Source: an uncultured Prochlorococcus sp.
GTDB taxonomy: Bacteria; Cyanobacteriota; Cyanobacteriia; PCC-6307; Cyanobiaceae
Direction: 5' to 3'
Length of the DNA stretch: 64,000 bases
Assembly: GCA_902539115.1 (NCBI GenBank)
Contig: CACBHP010000002.1
Coordinates: 1 to 64,000, forward strand
In this document: positions 50,860-60,412 of the stretch, piece after piece
Position numbering within the stretch: position 1 is the stretch's first letter
How the letters are laid out: each line of letters begins with the position of its first letter
The notes under the pieces: model-generated
Databases searched by the model: none
What the model was told of the DNA's origin: nothing
The model's input: the letters and a program-made list of their open reading frames with translations, nothing else
Program-made: the position numbers and the translations under genes

Positions 50860-52661
50860 AATTTTTCAACTTTTCTATTTTCCCAGTCAGATTTATAACC
50901 ACTATTAACTAGAAATTTAGAAAAATTATTTAAATCACTTTTTTGAATGCGCCATAAATTATAAATCCCAAATTTGCCCAATTTTTGATGATTAATTTTT
51001 GACCATTGCTTTCCGCGGGAAGAGTATTCATCTATCACAACCAATAGAGATTTGTATTCATAATCAGGTTGATCCTCATAATTTTCTCTCCTATCAGTAT
51101 TCAGCCTTTCTGACAGATTAATTAATCCCTCTTCAGTGTTTGGTTCATAAAAAACTATTTGCCTCGAATAATAATGTAATGACGGTTTTCTTATCCCGAT
51201 CATTGCTAAAGTTTCCCTCCCCTCGCGAGTATCTAAAATTAATTTTGAGATATTCCTTAAAGGTAATTGTCTAGAAGTATCTGCTAATTTTCTAATTGGG
51301 GACATCAAATAAGATTGTCCTATTAAAAGTAAAATTTGAAGATAAAGAAGGATATTTTTAGATTTTAAAGAAAATAGTATTATTGCTAGAAGGGTAAATG
51401 AAGAGAAGAAAAATTTAGCTTTGAAAATAATCCCAGAGCTTATTAATTCGGATGCAAGATTAGGCATTTCGGGATCATTAATTGAACTTAACCAATTATT
51501 TGAGAAAAAGAGTGTTAAGGATAAGCCAAACAAAATTAAAATATTAAAAATCCAGAAATATAAATAACTTTTATTTATATTTTTTAAGCTTATAAAGCTA
51601 TTACTTGTTAATAACGCCGCTGCTGGAATTGCTGGCAACCAATAGCTAGGTAGTTTCGTTGCAGAAAGGCTAAAGAAGATTAAAACTGACGTTAACCAAC
51701 ATAAAGAATATGTATAAAGGGTTTCAGTGACATTGTAAGTTTCTTTTAAACTTTTAAAAAAATCCTTAAAAGATTTTAAAATCCCATGATACAAAAAAGG
51801 AGTGAATGGTAATGAAGCCAGTATCATTATGTAAAGAAAAAACCAGAATGGTTCTGCATGATTATTTACAACTGAGGTATATCTTTGAATATTATGGTAT
51901 CCAAAAAAATTATCCCAAAAAGGCTTTCCCTCTTTTAAAAGTTCTAATATGTACCATGGAACACTTATTAATGTTGTTATTAAAAACCCTTTTTTAGGGT
52001 TTATCTTGCGGAGCAACTTTTTCCAATTCTTCTGACAAAACAAAAAAGACGTAATAGTCAAGAACGTCAAAACAAATGCAACAGGTCCTTTAACTAAAAT
52101 TGCAAAACCTAAAAATACCCAAGCTGAAATGCATTGATCATTATTTTCACTTGCCATTCTTCTCCAAAACAAAAGCAGGCTAATCCCTAGGGTTCCAGTT
52201 AAAAGGGCATCACTCACGGCAGTTCTACTCCAAATAATTATTAATGGAGAAAGAGCAAAGCCTAATGATGCAACTATTGGAGTGAGAAATTGCCTATCAC
52301 TCTTCTGTGGCCAACAAAACAACGTATCTCCAATCATCAACATTAAAAATAATGATGCCAAAGCTGAAGGGAGTCTTGCTGAGATAGTCCCGAAGCTATC
52401 CCAAATCTCATTTTTCGGTAATGAGTAAAAAAAACCCATTAGCCAATATATCATTGGAGGCTTATCAAAACGGAATATTCCATTGACTTTTGGAGTTAAC
52501 CAATCACCAGATTCACTCATTGCCCGTGCTGCAGCGGCAAATAAAGGTGGAGTTTCATCCACCAATCCTGTAGTACCTAAATCTAAGATAAATATAATGA
52601 TCCCACAAACTAAAACTATCAATAAGGTTATAAGCCTTTTTTTTGAGTTAAGAAGAATCAT
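50856..52661 (-). CDS. Glycosyltransferase family 39/ArnT-like integral membrane transferase
   Basis: A 601-residue membrane protein with about 12 hydrophobic helices. ETPPLFAAAARAMSESGDWLTPKVNG and FRFDKPPMIYWLMGFFYS match the GT39/ArnT family, where the acidic DE in the first lumenal loop is catalytic (GLVDETPP here). The C-terminal periplasmic domain has STDRRENYEDQPDYEYKS. ArnT-like enzymes move a sugar from a polyprenyl-phosphate donor to a lipid or protein. It is followed by GT4 and DMT genes on the same strand, hinting at surface-polysaccharide or lipid modification. Confidence 0.9.
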   Translation of the reverse strand: MILLNSKKRLITLLIVLVCGIIIFILDLGTTGLVDETPPLFAAAARAMSESGDWLTPKVNGIFRFDKPPMIYWLMGFFYSLPKNEIWDSFGTISARLPSALASLFLMLMIGDTLFCWPQKSDRQFLTPIVASLGFALSPLIIIWSRTAVSDALLTGTLGISLLLFWRRMASENNDQCISAWVFLGFAILVKGPVAFVLTFLTITSFLFCQKNWKKLLRKINPKKGFLITTLISVPWYILELLKEGKPFWDNFFGYHNIQRYTSVVNNHAEPFWFFLYIMILASLPFTPFLYHGILKSFKDFFKSLKETYNVTETLYTYSLCWLTSVLIFFSLSATKLPSYWLPAIPAAALLTSNSFISLKNINKSYLYFWIFNILILFGLSLTLFFSNNWLSSINDPEMPNLASELISSGIIFKAKFFFSSFTLLAIILFSLKSKNILLYLQILLLIGQSYLMSPIRKLADTSRQLPLRNISKLILDTREGRETLAMIGIRKPSLHYYSRQIVFYEPNTEEGLINLSERLNTDRRENYEDQPDYEYKSLLVVIDEYSSRGKQWSKINHQKLGKFGIYNLWRIQKSDLNNFSKFLVNSGYKSDWENRKVEKF

Positions 52662-52667
52662 TTAATA

Positions 52668-53744
52668 TTATTTATATTCATGCATTACCTTATTAAGCCA
52701 GTTCACAACCTTGTTAGCAAATATATCTGAGGAGGCATTTTTTTCTACCCATTCTCTACATTTCTGACGCTTTATTTTTTCAATAATCTCTACATAAGAA
52801 AGCATATTTTTTTTATCATCAGGATCCGCAAGATAACCTGTTTGGCCATGCTGAATAATTTCACTAGGTCCTCCCCTTTTATAGGCAACAACAGGCACCC
52901 CACAGGCTAAAGCTTCTACAATAACGTTCCCGTATGCCTCATTCCATTTCGGAGTATTTAGCAACCCTCTGCATTTACCAAGTTCTTTTTGTAATTCATC
53001 AGTTGATAAAAACCCCATCCAATCTATGGCTCCTTGAGGGAACGATTTTTCTATCTTTGATGCATAAATCTTATCTTCTATAAATCCCCAAACTTTTAAT
53101 TTTTCGCCAAGTTGGTTTGCTACATAAACTGCATCCTCCAAGCCTTTCTCCGGAGCCACTCTCCCCACCCATGCCAAGGGTCCCTTAACTGAATCTTGAA
53201 AAATATAATTATCCAAATTAAACCCATTCCCAATAATTGTTGGTTTTTTTATGAAAGGATAATCATTAGCTTGCATTTTCGAATGAAAAGCAAAATTATT
53301 TGGATATCTAGCATATACCCTAGAGATTAAATTACTAATTATTGAACTTTCAGAACCCATACTAATAATATGTGCAATGGGTATCTCTAAATTTAAAGTC
53401 ATCCAGATAGGCAACCAATCATAGGACATGTTCAACAATACATCTGCATTTTTAGCGATATCTATTCCCTTTTCAAACATTCCTACTAAAAGAGAATTAT
53501 CTGGGATAATCACGGGAGAATTATAATTTTGATGCTGCCAACTAATTTGATCTTCACCTTCAACAAAATGTAATTTTGCTTTTACATTACTTTCATGTAA
53601 CTTAGAATTTTTTGGAGCTACAACCTCAACAGAATGACCTAAAGAAATTAAACCTGAAACTAAAGAATTTAAAGTTAATTCAACTCCACCACCTTTACCA
53701 CTCCCTAAGAACCCTATTGGAGTACTAATCAAAACTATTCGCAT
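52668..53744 (-). CDS. Glycosyltransferase family 4
   Basis: A 358-residue GT-B enzyme. STPIGFLGSGKGGGVELTLNSLVSGLISLGHSVEVVAP is the N-terminal glycine-rich loop, PLAWVGRVAPEKGLEDAVYVANQLG the start of the donor domain and NVIVEALACGVPVVAYKRGGPSEII the EX7E motif of retaining GT4 enzymes. It uses a nucleotide sugar donor, and the acceptor is unknown. It precedes the ArnT-like gene by 6 bases on the same strand, suggesting the two act in one glycan pathway. Confidence 0.92.
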   Translation of the reverse strand: MRIVLISTPIGFLGSGKGGGVELTLNSLVSGLISLGHSVEVVAPKNSKLHESNVKAKLHFVEGEDQISWQHQNYNSPVIIPDNSLLVGMFEKGIDIAKNADVLLNMSYDWLPIWMTLNLEIPIAHIISMGSESSIISNLISRVYARYPNNFAFHSKMQANDYPFIKKPTIIGNGFNLDNYIFQDSVKGPLAWVGRVAPEKGLEDAVYVANQLGEKLKVWGFIEDKIYASKIEKSFPQGAIDWMGFLSTDELQKELGKCRGLLNTPKWNEAYGNVIVEALACGVPVVAYKRGGPSEIIQHGQTGYLADPDDKKNMLSYVEIIEKIKRQKCREWVEKNASSDIFANKVVNWLNKVMHEYK

Positions 53745-53772
53745 TATTTGACTTTTTACAACAAGAAACTAA

Positions 53773-54714
53773 TTAAATAGTAGTATCAGAAAATTTATTT
53801 TCCCATAAACTCTTTCTCTGGCTAACAAAAAATACTGAGATAAGAACAAACACCACTCCTATCCACTGCACAATAGTGAGTCTTTCATCTAACCAAACAC
53901 CTCCACTAAGAAGAGCAAATACAGGTGTTAAAAATGCTAGAGTGCTAAATCCAGTTATTTCTTTATTATTAGCAAAGTAAAAAAACAATCCATAAGCTAT
54001 TGCTCCTCCAAAAATACTTGCAAATGACATGAGTCCCCAATCAAATATTGACCAATCTGGAATTATTTTGAAATTTGATTGTAAGCAATGCTTAGTAATT
54101 AAAGGCAAACTCCCTAAAACCATATGCCAACCAGTAACAGCCACTGGATCACTTTTAGTACAGGTGAACCTAATTAAAATTGTTCCTAATGCCATAGCGA
54201 GAGAAGCTGCAAGCATCCAAAGTTCTCCAAAGTTAAATGCAACATCATTTATAGAACTATCAGACATCAACCACCAATTACCTAAAAATTCCTGTGGAAC
54301 TCCTAAAAATACTATTCCTCCCAAGCCAAAGAGTAGTCCTAACCATCCTATTGGATTAATTAAATTCCCAAAAATTGCCCTCGCTAAAATAGCTACCAAA
54401 AGCGGTTGAGAATCAATTAAGACAGAACCTAAACCTGCTCCAGTTTTTTCAATACCATAAGTTAGAAACAACTGAAAAAAAGTGGCATCAATAATCGTAA
54501 AAACAAAAAACCACTTCAAATCGCATTTGTAAATTTTCAAATCTCTTTTAAACAAATATGTTGTTATTAGAACAAGAATCCCTGCAGGAAGTAATCTTAA
54601 AGAAGCCACAAACTCTGGGCCAGCACTAGATACTAAAGGAGTCATTGCTGCCATTGAAGTACCCCAAAGTGCAAAAGGGAGTATCATTAAAAACCAATTT
54701 AGGATTGAATTCAT
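53773..54714 (-). CDS. DMT-superfamily (EamA) transporter
   Basis: A 313-residue protein with ten transmembrane helices in two EamA repeats. MILPFALWGTSMAAMTPLVSSAGPEFVASLRLLPAGILVL is the N-terminal repeat start, and the second repeat begins near FGELWMLAASLAMALGTILIRF. The usual AFLTPVFALLSGGVWLDERLTIVQWIGVVFVLISV segment closes it. Such proteins export metabolites such as amino acids or drugs, and the substrate is unknown. It is divergent from sppA. Confidence 0.93.
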   Translation of the reverse strand: MNSILNWFLMILPFALWGTSMAAMTPLVSSAGPEFVASLRLLPAGILVLITTYLFKRDLKIYKCDLKWFFVFTIIDATFFQLFLTYGIEKTGAGLGSVLIDSQPLLVAILARAIFGNLINPIGWLGLLFGLGGIVFLGVPQEFLGNWWLMSDSSINDVAFNFGELWMLAASLAMALGTILIRFTCTKSDPVAVTGWHMVLGSLPLITKHCLQSNFKIIPDWSIFDWGLMSFASIFGGAIAYGLFFYFANNKEITGFSTLAFLTPVFALLSGGVWLDERLTIVQWIGVVFVLISVFFVSQRKSLWENKFSDTTI

Positions 54715-54766
54715 TAGGTCTGCTGATAGTCTTTTTAAAGTAGTTTTATGAATTTACCTTAAAAGA

Positions 54767-55576
54767 ATGATTTGGCCTTTTAGACGAAAGTCAAAAAAAA
54801 GAATAGCTCGTATAGTAATTGATGAGCCTATTACAAGTTCAACAAGAGTTTCAGTCCTTAAAGCTCTTAAACAAATTGAGGATAGAGAATTTCCTGCTTT
54901 AATCGTGAGAATTGATTCTCCAGGGGGTACTGTTGGGGACAGCCAAGAAATATACTCCGCTATTAAAAGGCTAAAAGATAAAGGATGTAAAGTCATTGCT
55001 AGTTTTGGGAACATCTCAGCATCAGGAGGCGTTTACATTGGTGTTGCATCTGACAAAATAGTTGCTAATCCAGGTACAATTACAGGATCTATTGGTGTGA
55101 TTATAAGAGGAAATAATTTATCTGAATTATTAGATAAAATCGGTATTAAATTTGAAACTGTCAAAAGCGGTGTATTTAAAGATATACTTTCTCCAGATAA
55201 ACCTCTAAGTGAGGAAGGTAGAGGGCTACTCCAAGGTCTTATAGACGAAAGCTACAAACAATTTACTGAAGCCGTTGCTGAAGGAAGAAATTTACCTGTT
55301 GAAGAAGTAAGGAAATTTGCCGATGGAAGGATTTTCACCGGAACACAAGCACTAGAACTTGGTCTTATTGATAAGGTTGGTGATGAATTTGTTGCAAGGG
55401 AACTTGCTGCAGAAATGGTTAATATTGATCCTAAAATTCAACCTTTAACATTTGGGAAGAAAAAGAAAAAAATACTTGGACTAATTCCTGGTAGTAGAAT
55501 GATTGACAAAATTATAAATAATATCTTTTTTGAGTTTGACTCATCTAATAAAGTACTTTGGTTATATAAGCCTTAA
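54767..55576 (+). CDS. sppA: Signal peptide peptidase SppA-like protease
   Basis: A 269-residue ClpP-fold serine protease. LIVRIDSPGGTVGDSQEIYSAIKRLK, FGNISASGGVYIGVASDKIVANPGTITGSIGVIIRGNN (nucleophile region with Ser in SASGG) and VKSGVFKDILSPDKPLSEE (Lys of the Ser-Lys dyad) are the SppA motifs. It is the short, 36K-type form. The N-terminus lacks an obvious membrane helix and is basic (PFRRKSKKR). It digests remnant signal peptides or membrane proteins. aroH follows 4 bases downstream. Confidence 0.93.
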   Translation: MIWPFRRKSKKRIARIVIDEPITSSTRVSVLKALKQIEDREFPALIVRIDSPGGTVGDSQEIYSAIKRLKDKGCKVIASFGNISASGGVYIGVASDKIVANPGTITGSIGVIIRGNNLSELLDKIGIKFETVKSGVFKDILSPDKPLSEEGRGLLQGLIDESYKQFTEAVAEGRNLPVEEVRKFADGRIFTGTQALELGLIDKVGDEFVARELAAEMVNIDPKIQPLTFGKKKKKILGLIPGSRMIDKIINNIFFEFDSSNKVLWLYKP

Positions 55577-55580
55577 ATAG

Positions 55581-55967
55581 ATGTGTCTGCAAAAAATGAA
55601 AGATGATCATAAAATCACATTTATTCGTGGAGCTACAACAGCATCTGGAAATTCTGTTAGGGAAATAGAAGTTGCTGTAGTGGAATTGATTAATGAATTA
55701 ATTTCACGCAACAATCTTATTAAGACGAACATATTATCTATTACATTCACCGCAACAAAAGATTTAGATGCATGTTTTCCTGCTTCAATTGCAAGAAAAT
55801 TTAATGGACTTGATTCAGTTGCCTTTTTAGACTGCCAACAAATGCACGTATTTAATGATGTTGATTTTTGCATAAGAATAATGGCTCAAGTTTTATTGCC
55901 ACCAAATTATGCAATAAAGCACCCTTATTTAAAAGGCGCTGCAAAATTAAGGGCAGATAGATGTTAA
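55581..55967 (+). CDS. aroH: Chorismate mutase, AroH class
   Basis: A 128-residue monofunctional chorismate mutase of the AroH fold. FIRGATTASGNSVREIEVAVVELINELISRNNL is the signature, with Arg in the active site, and LDSVAFLDCQQMHV and IRIMAQVL continue the pattern. It converts chorismate to prephenate for Phe and Tyr synthesis. It is downstream of sppA in the same orientation. The start could be either of the first two ATGs. Confidence 0.95.
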   Translation: MCLQKMKDDHKITFIRGATTASGNSVREIEVAVVELINELISRNNLIKTNILSITFTATKDLDACFPASIARKFNGLDSVAFLDCQQMHVFNDVDFCIRIMAQVLLPPNYAIKHPYLKGAAKLRADRC

Positions 55968-56037
55968 TCTTAATGAAATTATTTTTCTGCTTTAAATTTG
56001 AATAGCACGAACTCAACCTTTAAATTCCATTATCTTA

Positions 56038-56616
56038 ATGTTAAAAATCACAAAGAAAATTACTATGAATTTTAAAAGTTTAAGATTTCTAGTTATTCCC
56101 ACAATTTTAATTTCAACTACTTTTTTTAATAAAATTCAAGATGCTAAAGCAGGGATGGAATTTCAGTGGAATCAAGACTCTGTGTTTAGAAGATTAAATT
56201 GGTTTCAAAAAGAAGATAAAAAGAAATTTAGAAATACAATTTATTTTTTCTTAAGGCCAACTGATAGAAGAAGTGATCTCTTGAAAATTAATCTAGCAAT
56301 CCCTAAAACCTTTAAATCCACTTTAAAAAGCGAAAAATTAAGTTTTTGCAAAGTAAGAATTGGCGGTTTTGAGAATAGAACAAAATGTTTAGAAGATATT
56401 CCAGCTGATATCGAAATTAATACTGATGAATCAGGCTTACGTTCACTAGATATTTACCCCTACAGCCCAATTCCTTCAAATAAAGATAGTTATGCAATTG
56501 TCTTAAAAGTTTTTAATCCCAAAAAATCAGGTTTATATCAATTTCATTCATATGGGCAACCCAAAGGGAAATCATTTTCAAGTTATTTAGGAAGCTGGAC
56601 TATAGTGATCGATTAA
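56038..56616 (+). CDS. DUF2808-type exported protein
   Basis: A 192-residue protein with an N-terminal signal peptide (LRFLVIPTILISTTFFNKIQDAKA) and a domain resembling DUF2808: YFFLRPTDRRSDLLKINLAIPKTFKSTLK, FCKVRIGGFENRTKCLEDIPADIEIN with a Cys pair, and YAIVLKVFNPKKSGLYQFHSYGQPKG. It is probably periplasmic and beta-rich. The function is unknown in this family. It lies upstream of rpmH. Confidence 0.8.
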   Translation: MLKITKKITMNFKSLRFLVIPTILISTTFFNKIQDAKAGMEFQWNQDSVFRRLNWFQKEDKKKFRNTIYFFLRPTDRRSDLLKINLAIPKTFKSTLKSEKLSFCKVRIGGFENRTKCLEDIPADIEINTDESGLRSLDIYPYSPIPSNKDSYAIVLKVFNPKKSGLYQFHSYGQPKGKSFSSYLGSWTIVID

Positions 56617-56646
56617 ATGATAAATTAAATAAAGATAATTAAACAA

Positions 56647-56784
56647 ATGACTAAAAGAACTTTTGGCGGAACTTCAAGAAAAAGAAAACGTGTATCTGGT
56701 TTTAGAGTAAGAATGCGTTCTCATACCGGTAGAAGAGTTATTAAAAGCAGAAGACAAAAAGGAAGAGAAAGAATAGCTGTATAA
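56647..56784 (+). CDS. rpmH: 50S ribosomal protein L34
   Basis: A 45-residue basic protein below the ORF-track limit, beginning [20 protein letters not shown] and containing the L34 signature [19 protein letters not shown]. It is the first gene of the classic rpmH-rnpA-yidC cluster that flanks the origin in many bacteria. rnpA follows 13 bases later. Confidence 0.98.
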
Positions 56785-56797
56785 CTTGTAAATCTTA

Positions 56798-57184
56798 ATG
56801 GCCTTACCAAAGGATATGCGTTTAAAAGGTTACAGGACTTTTAATTATATTCATGAAAATTCCAAAACATATTACGGGAAATTAATGACATTTAAAGTTG
56901 CAAAATCAAATCCCGAAATTCTATTAAGCCATAAATTCACAAATACCTCAAACAAATTTAGGGTTGCTATTGCGATTAGTAAAAAAGTCTCAAAAAAAGC
57001 TGTAGAAAGAAATAAATTAAGAAGAATCCTTCAAGATTGGCTATTAAAAAACATTCAAAAAATTAATAACCACAAACCATATTGGTTACTTGTTAACCTT
57101 AAAATTGGAGATTTCTGCAATGATAAAAGCAGACTTTTGGAAGATTTTCAAAACTTAATGTTCAAATCTCATCTAATCAAATGA
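56798..57184 (+). CDS. rnpA: Ribonuclease P protein component
   Basis: A 128-residue basic protein with the RnpA signature FRVAIAISKKVSKKAVERNKLRRILQDWL, in which the RNR-like ERNKLRR segment binds RNA. It assists RNase P RNA in removing tRNA 5' leaders. The stop overlaps the next gene's ATG by 4 bases (ATGA). Confidence 0.97.
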   Translation: MALPKDMRLKGYRTFNYIHENSKTYYGKLMTFKVAKSNPEILLSHKFTNTSNKFRVAIAISKKVSKKAVERNKLRRILQDWLLKNIQKINNHKPYWLLVNLKIGDFCNDKSRLLEDFQNLMFKSHLIK

Positions 57185-57594
57185 TTAACACGAATGAAGA
57201 AACCTTTTATGAAGGGGGTCCTGCAAAAAGTGATTTAATAATAAATCTATTTGCAGGTATAACTATTCTTGGATTACCATTTACCTTTGCCGCAATAGTT
57301 AGAGCATTGTGGTTGAGATATAAAATTACAAACAAAAGAATTACAATTGATGGCGGATGGTTTGGCAAAAACAAAACACAAGTTGCATTAAGTAAGATTG
57401 AAGAGATTAGATCTATACCAAGAGGGTTCGGCTCATATGGTGATATGGTACTTATCCTTAATGACGGATCAAAGGTTGAAATGAAATCTTTGCCTTTGTT
57501 CAGAGAAAAGCAAAAATTCATTGAAGAAAATATAAATAAGAGATCACAGATCCCAAATCTCAACGAAGTACAGGGATTTGCTACTAAATCCTAA
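57181..57594 (+). CDS. PH-domain-like membrane protein (bPH_2 type)
   Basis: A 137-residue protein with membrane segment(s) (DLIINLFAGITILGLPFTFAAIVRAL) followed by a small beta domain: YKITNKRITIDGGWFGKNKTQVALSKIEEIRSIPRGFGSYGDMVLILNDGSKVEM, the pattern of bacterial pleckstrin-like domains. In cyanobacteria this protein commonly sits between rnpA and yidC. Its role in membrane protein insertion or assembly is unproven. It overlaps rnpA by 4 bases. Confidence 0.88.
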   Translation: MINTNEETFYEGGPAKSDLIINLFAGITILGLPFTFAAIVRALWLRYKITNKRITIDGGWFGKNKTQVALSKIEEIRSIPRGFGSYGDMVLILNDGSKVEMKSLPLFREKQKFIEENINKRSQIPNLNEVQGFATKS

Positions 57595-57666
57595 ATAAAT
57601 TAATTACAAAAACCTTTTTTTCCTGTAAAATAAAATGTCTATAAAAATTACACTCTTTTTAATATC

Positions 57667-58809
57667 GTGATAGGGTTCATTTCTGAAAAATTACTTATCC
57701 CGATTCTAGATTTTTTCTACGGTTTAGTCCCTAGTTATGGTTTAGCGATTGTTGCATTGACTGTGGTAATTAGAATTGCACTTTTCCCTTTAAGCGCTGG
57801 TTCCATCAGAAGCGCAAGAAGAATGAAGATTGCCCAACCAGTAATGCAAAAAAGACAAGCGGAAATAAAATCTAAGTTTTCAGGTGATCCAAAGAAACAG
57901 CAGGAAGAACTTGGAAAACTAATGAACGAATTTGGGAGTCCCCTCGCTGGTTGCCTTCCATTGATTGTACAAATGCCTGTGCTATTTGCATTGTTTGCAA
58001 CCTTAAGAGGCTCACCATTTGCTGATGTCCCTTACAATATAAATCTCAAAGTTGTTCCCCAAGACCAAATAGCGGCTATTGACCCAAAACCTTATAAATC
58101 TCCAAGGCATTCAATATTCATTACAGAAAAATCACATTTTCCTGTAATAGCTACTATTCCTAATGGAACAAAATTAGGAACAGAAGAATCTGTAAAAATA
58201 AATTTACAAACAACAAATGGCAATAGCTATTCGGAAGTTTTATCTAAGTATGACAACGGATCAAAATTTCTCCCCATATGGAAGGTATCTAAAGGTTCCG
58301 AAAATCTTAAAGTTTCGCAAGACGGAACAGTAACAGCAATTAAACCCGGTGATGCAACAATCGAGGCAAAAATCCCTGGTCTAGCTGCTAAAAGTGGTTT
58401 TCTTTTTATTAAAGCTCTTGGTCAAGTAGGATTTTATGTAGATGGTGCAATTAATTGGGATATTGCAGCACTAGTTGGTGCCTTTGGATTAACCCTACTT
58501 CTTTCTCAAGTTTTATCAAGCCAGGGTATGCCTGCTAATCCACAGCAATCAACAGCAAACAAAATCACACCAATCATGATTACTGGAATGTTTCTTTTTT
58601 TCCCACTTCCAGCAGGAGTTTTACTTTATATGGTTGTTGCTAATATATTTCAGGCATTCCAGACTTTTCTGCTTAATAAAGAAGCTCTTCCCGAGAATCT
58701 ACAGAAAATTTTGGATCAACAATTATTAGCAAAAAATGAAGTATTATCAACTGCTGCTTCAACTATCTCAGATAAAAGATTACCTTTTGAACCTAACAAT
58801 AAAAAATAG
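57667..58809 (+). CDS. yidC: Membrane protein insertase YidC with Ig-like insertion
   Basis: A 380-residue Oxa1/YidC insertase with GTG start. The core has [23 protein letters not shown], the cytoplasmic hairpin ([15 protein letters not shown] to [36 protein letters not shown]) and C-terminal helices with [24 protein letters not shown]. Unusually, about residues 157-250 between helices 2 and 3 contain a bacterial Ig-like (BIG2-type) pattern, [23 protein letters not shown]. It inserts proteins into the cytoplasmic and thylakoid membranes. The insertion probably faces the periplasm or lumen. Confidence 0.95.
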   Translation: MIGFISEKLLIPILDFFYGLVPSYGLAIVALTVVIRIALFPLSAGSIRSARRMKIAQPVMQKRQAEIKSKFSGDPKKQQEELGKLMNEFGSPLAGCLPLIVQMPVLFALFATLRGSPFADVPYNINLKVVPQDQIAAIDPKPYKSPRHSIFITEKSHFPVIATIPNGTKLGTEESVKINLQTTNGNSYSEVLSKYDNGSKFLPIWKVSKGSENLKVSQDGTVTAIKPGDATIEAKIPGLAAKSGFLFIKALGQVGFYVDGAINWDIAALVGAFGLTLLLSQVLSSQGMPANPQQSTANKITPIMITGMFLFFPLPAGVLLYMVVANIFQAFQTFLLNKEALPENLQKILDQQLLAKNEVLSTAASTISDKRLPFEPNNKK

Positions 58810-58824
58810 TCTTAATCTTAAATC

Positions 58825-60291
58825 ATGAATTCATGGTGTAGAAATTTAGAATTATTAATAAAATCAAGAACTTCATTAATTTGGATCAGGTCTAAAGAAG
58901 AGGAAAGACTAGAGACATTAATTAATTTTTCTTGTGAAAGACTAAATGTAAAAAGATTTATTCGCTGGGATTGTGTTAGCGGGATAAAAGGTTTAATAAA
59001 TGAAGAAGGTAAATTTTCTAACAATCCTTTAGGAGTGCTTAATTGGCTTAAAGAACAAAACTCTGAAGTTTCAACAGTCTTATTAGTAAAAGATTTTCAT
59101 AAATTTTATGATGATCCAAGTATCAATAGAACTATTAAAGAACTATCCTCAGAGCTTAAGAAAACTAGTCACAATTTAATTATTTCTTCACATTTATTCC
59201 CATCATCAGAAGATCTGGATGAATTAATGACAATTGTAAATTTACCTTTACCTAATCAAAAAGAATTGAAAAATCTAATAAAAACAATTGCCATAAATAC
59301 CAATTCAAATCTTGAAGAACATGACTTAAACGAACTTTCTATAGCTTCAAGTGGACTAACCGAAATAAAAGTAAAGCAAGTCACTGCAAAGGCACTTGCT
59401 CAAAGAGGGAAAATAAGTAAAGAAGATATTCAAGATATTCTTGAAGAGAAAAAACAAGTGATCGCAAGAAGTGAAATTTTAGAATTTTTCGAAGCTAAAT
59501 CAAGTCAAGATGATATTGGTGGTTTAAATGTTTTAAAAGTTTGGCTCAAGCAAAGATACAGGGCCTTTTCTAAAGAAGCTAGAGACTATGGACTACCTAT
59601 CCCCAAGGGAGTATTACTTGTTGGGGCACAAGGAACAGGGAAATCACTTACTGCAAAATCAATTTCTAGGAGTTGGTCTATGCCATTACTTAGGTTAGAT
59701 GTTGGAAGACTATTTTCTAGCCTTGTTGGTTCAAGCGAGGCCAGAACAAGAGAAACAATATTGAGAGCTGAGGCTATGTCTCCTTGTATCCTTTGGATCG
59801 ATGAAATTGATAAGGGCTTTGGTGGCGATGCTAGAAGTGATGGAGGGACAAGTCAAAGGGTTTTGGCGAGTTTGCTAACTTGGATGGCTGAAAAAGAATC
59901 CGCAGTATTTGTAATTGCTACCGCTAATGCTATAGATAAGCTTCCTGCTGAATTGTTAAGGAAAGGGAGGTTTGATGAGATATTTTTTCTTGATTTACCA
60001 AATTCTGAAGAAAGGTTAAGTATTCTGGATTTGCACTTAAAAAAAAGAAGACCAAGTTATAGTTTCCCTCTCTCTACTATCATCGATAGAACAGATGGTT
60101 TTTCGGGAGCAGAACTTGAACAAGCAGTAATAGAAGGTATGCACATTTCATTTTCTGAAAATAGAGAGCTAATGGAAAAAGATTTAATAATGGCAGTTTC
60201 TGAATTAGTTCCCTTATCCAGAACAGCCAAAGAGCAAATTGATTTACTAAAAAATTGGTCATCAACAGGACGAGCTCGTTCTGCATCGTAA
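58825..60291 (+). CDS. ycf46: AAA ATPase, Ycf46-like
   Basis: A 488-residue AAA protein. The N-terminal half is helical and lacks a known domain (LELLIKSRTSLIWIRSKEEERLETL). The AAA domain from about residue 235 has GVLLVGAQGTGKSLTAKSIS (Walker A), CILWIDEIDKGFGG (Walker B), the sensor region FVIATANAIDKLPAELLRKGRFDEIFFLDLP and arginine finger AELLRKGRFDE. Ycf46 in cyanobacteria is linked to photosynthesis under low CO2. It starts 15 bases after yidC. Confidence 0.93.
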   Translation: MNSWCRNLELLIKSRTSLIWIRSKEEERLETLINFSCERLNVKRFIRWDCVSGIKGLINEEGKFSNNPLGVLNWLKEQNSEVSTVLLVKDFHKFYDDPSINRTIKELSSELKKTSHNLIISSHLFPSSEDLDELMTIVNLPLPNQKELKNLIKTIAINTNSNLEEHDLNELSIASSGLTEIKVKQVTAKALAQRGKISKEDIQDILEEKKQVIARSEILEFFEAKSSQDDIGGLNVLKVWLKQRYRAFSKEARDYGLPIPKGVLLVGAQGTGKSLTAKSISRSWSMPLLRLDVGRLFSSLVGSSEARTRETILRAEAMSPCILWIDEIDKGFGGDARSDGGTSQRVLASLLTWMAEKESAVFVIATANAIDKLPAELLRKGRFDEIFFLDLPNSEERLSILDLHLKKRRPSYSFPLSTIIDRTDGFSGAELEQAVIEGMHISFSENRELMEKDLIMAVSELVPLSRTAKEQIDLLKNWSSTGRARSAS

Positions 60292-60412
60292 CTAAAATTT
60301 AATTTTGAAAATATTAAATAAGTTAGGAATCATTAATTTAGTTAATTTTTCATCAAAATTCCCAAATAATGAATTGAGATTAACTATCTTAATTAAGGTA
60401 TAAAAAAAAAGA

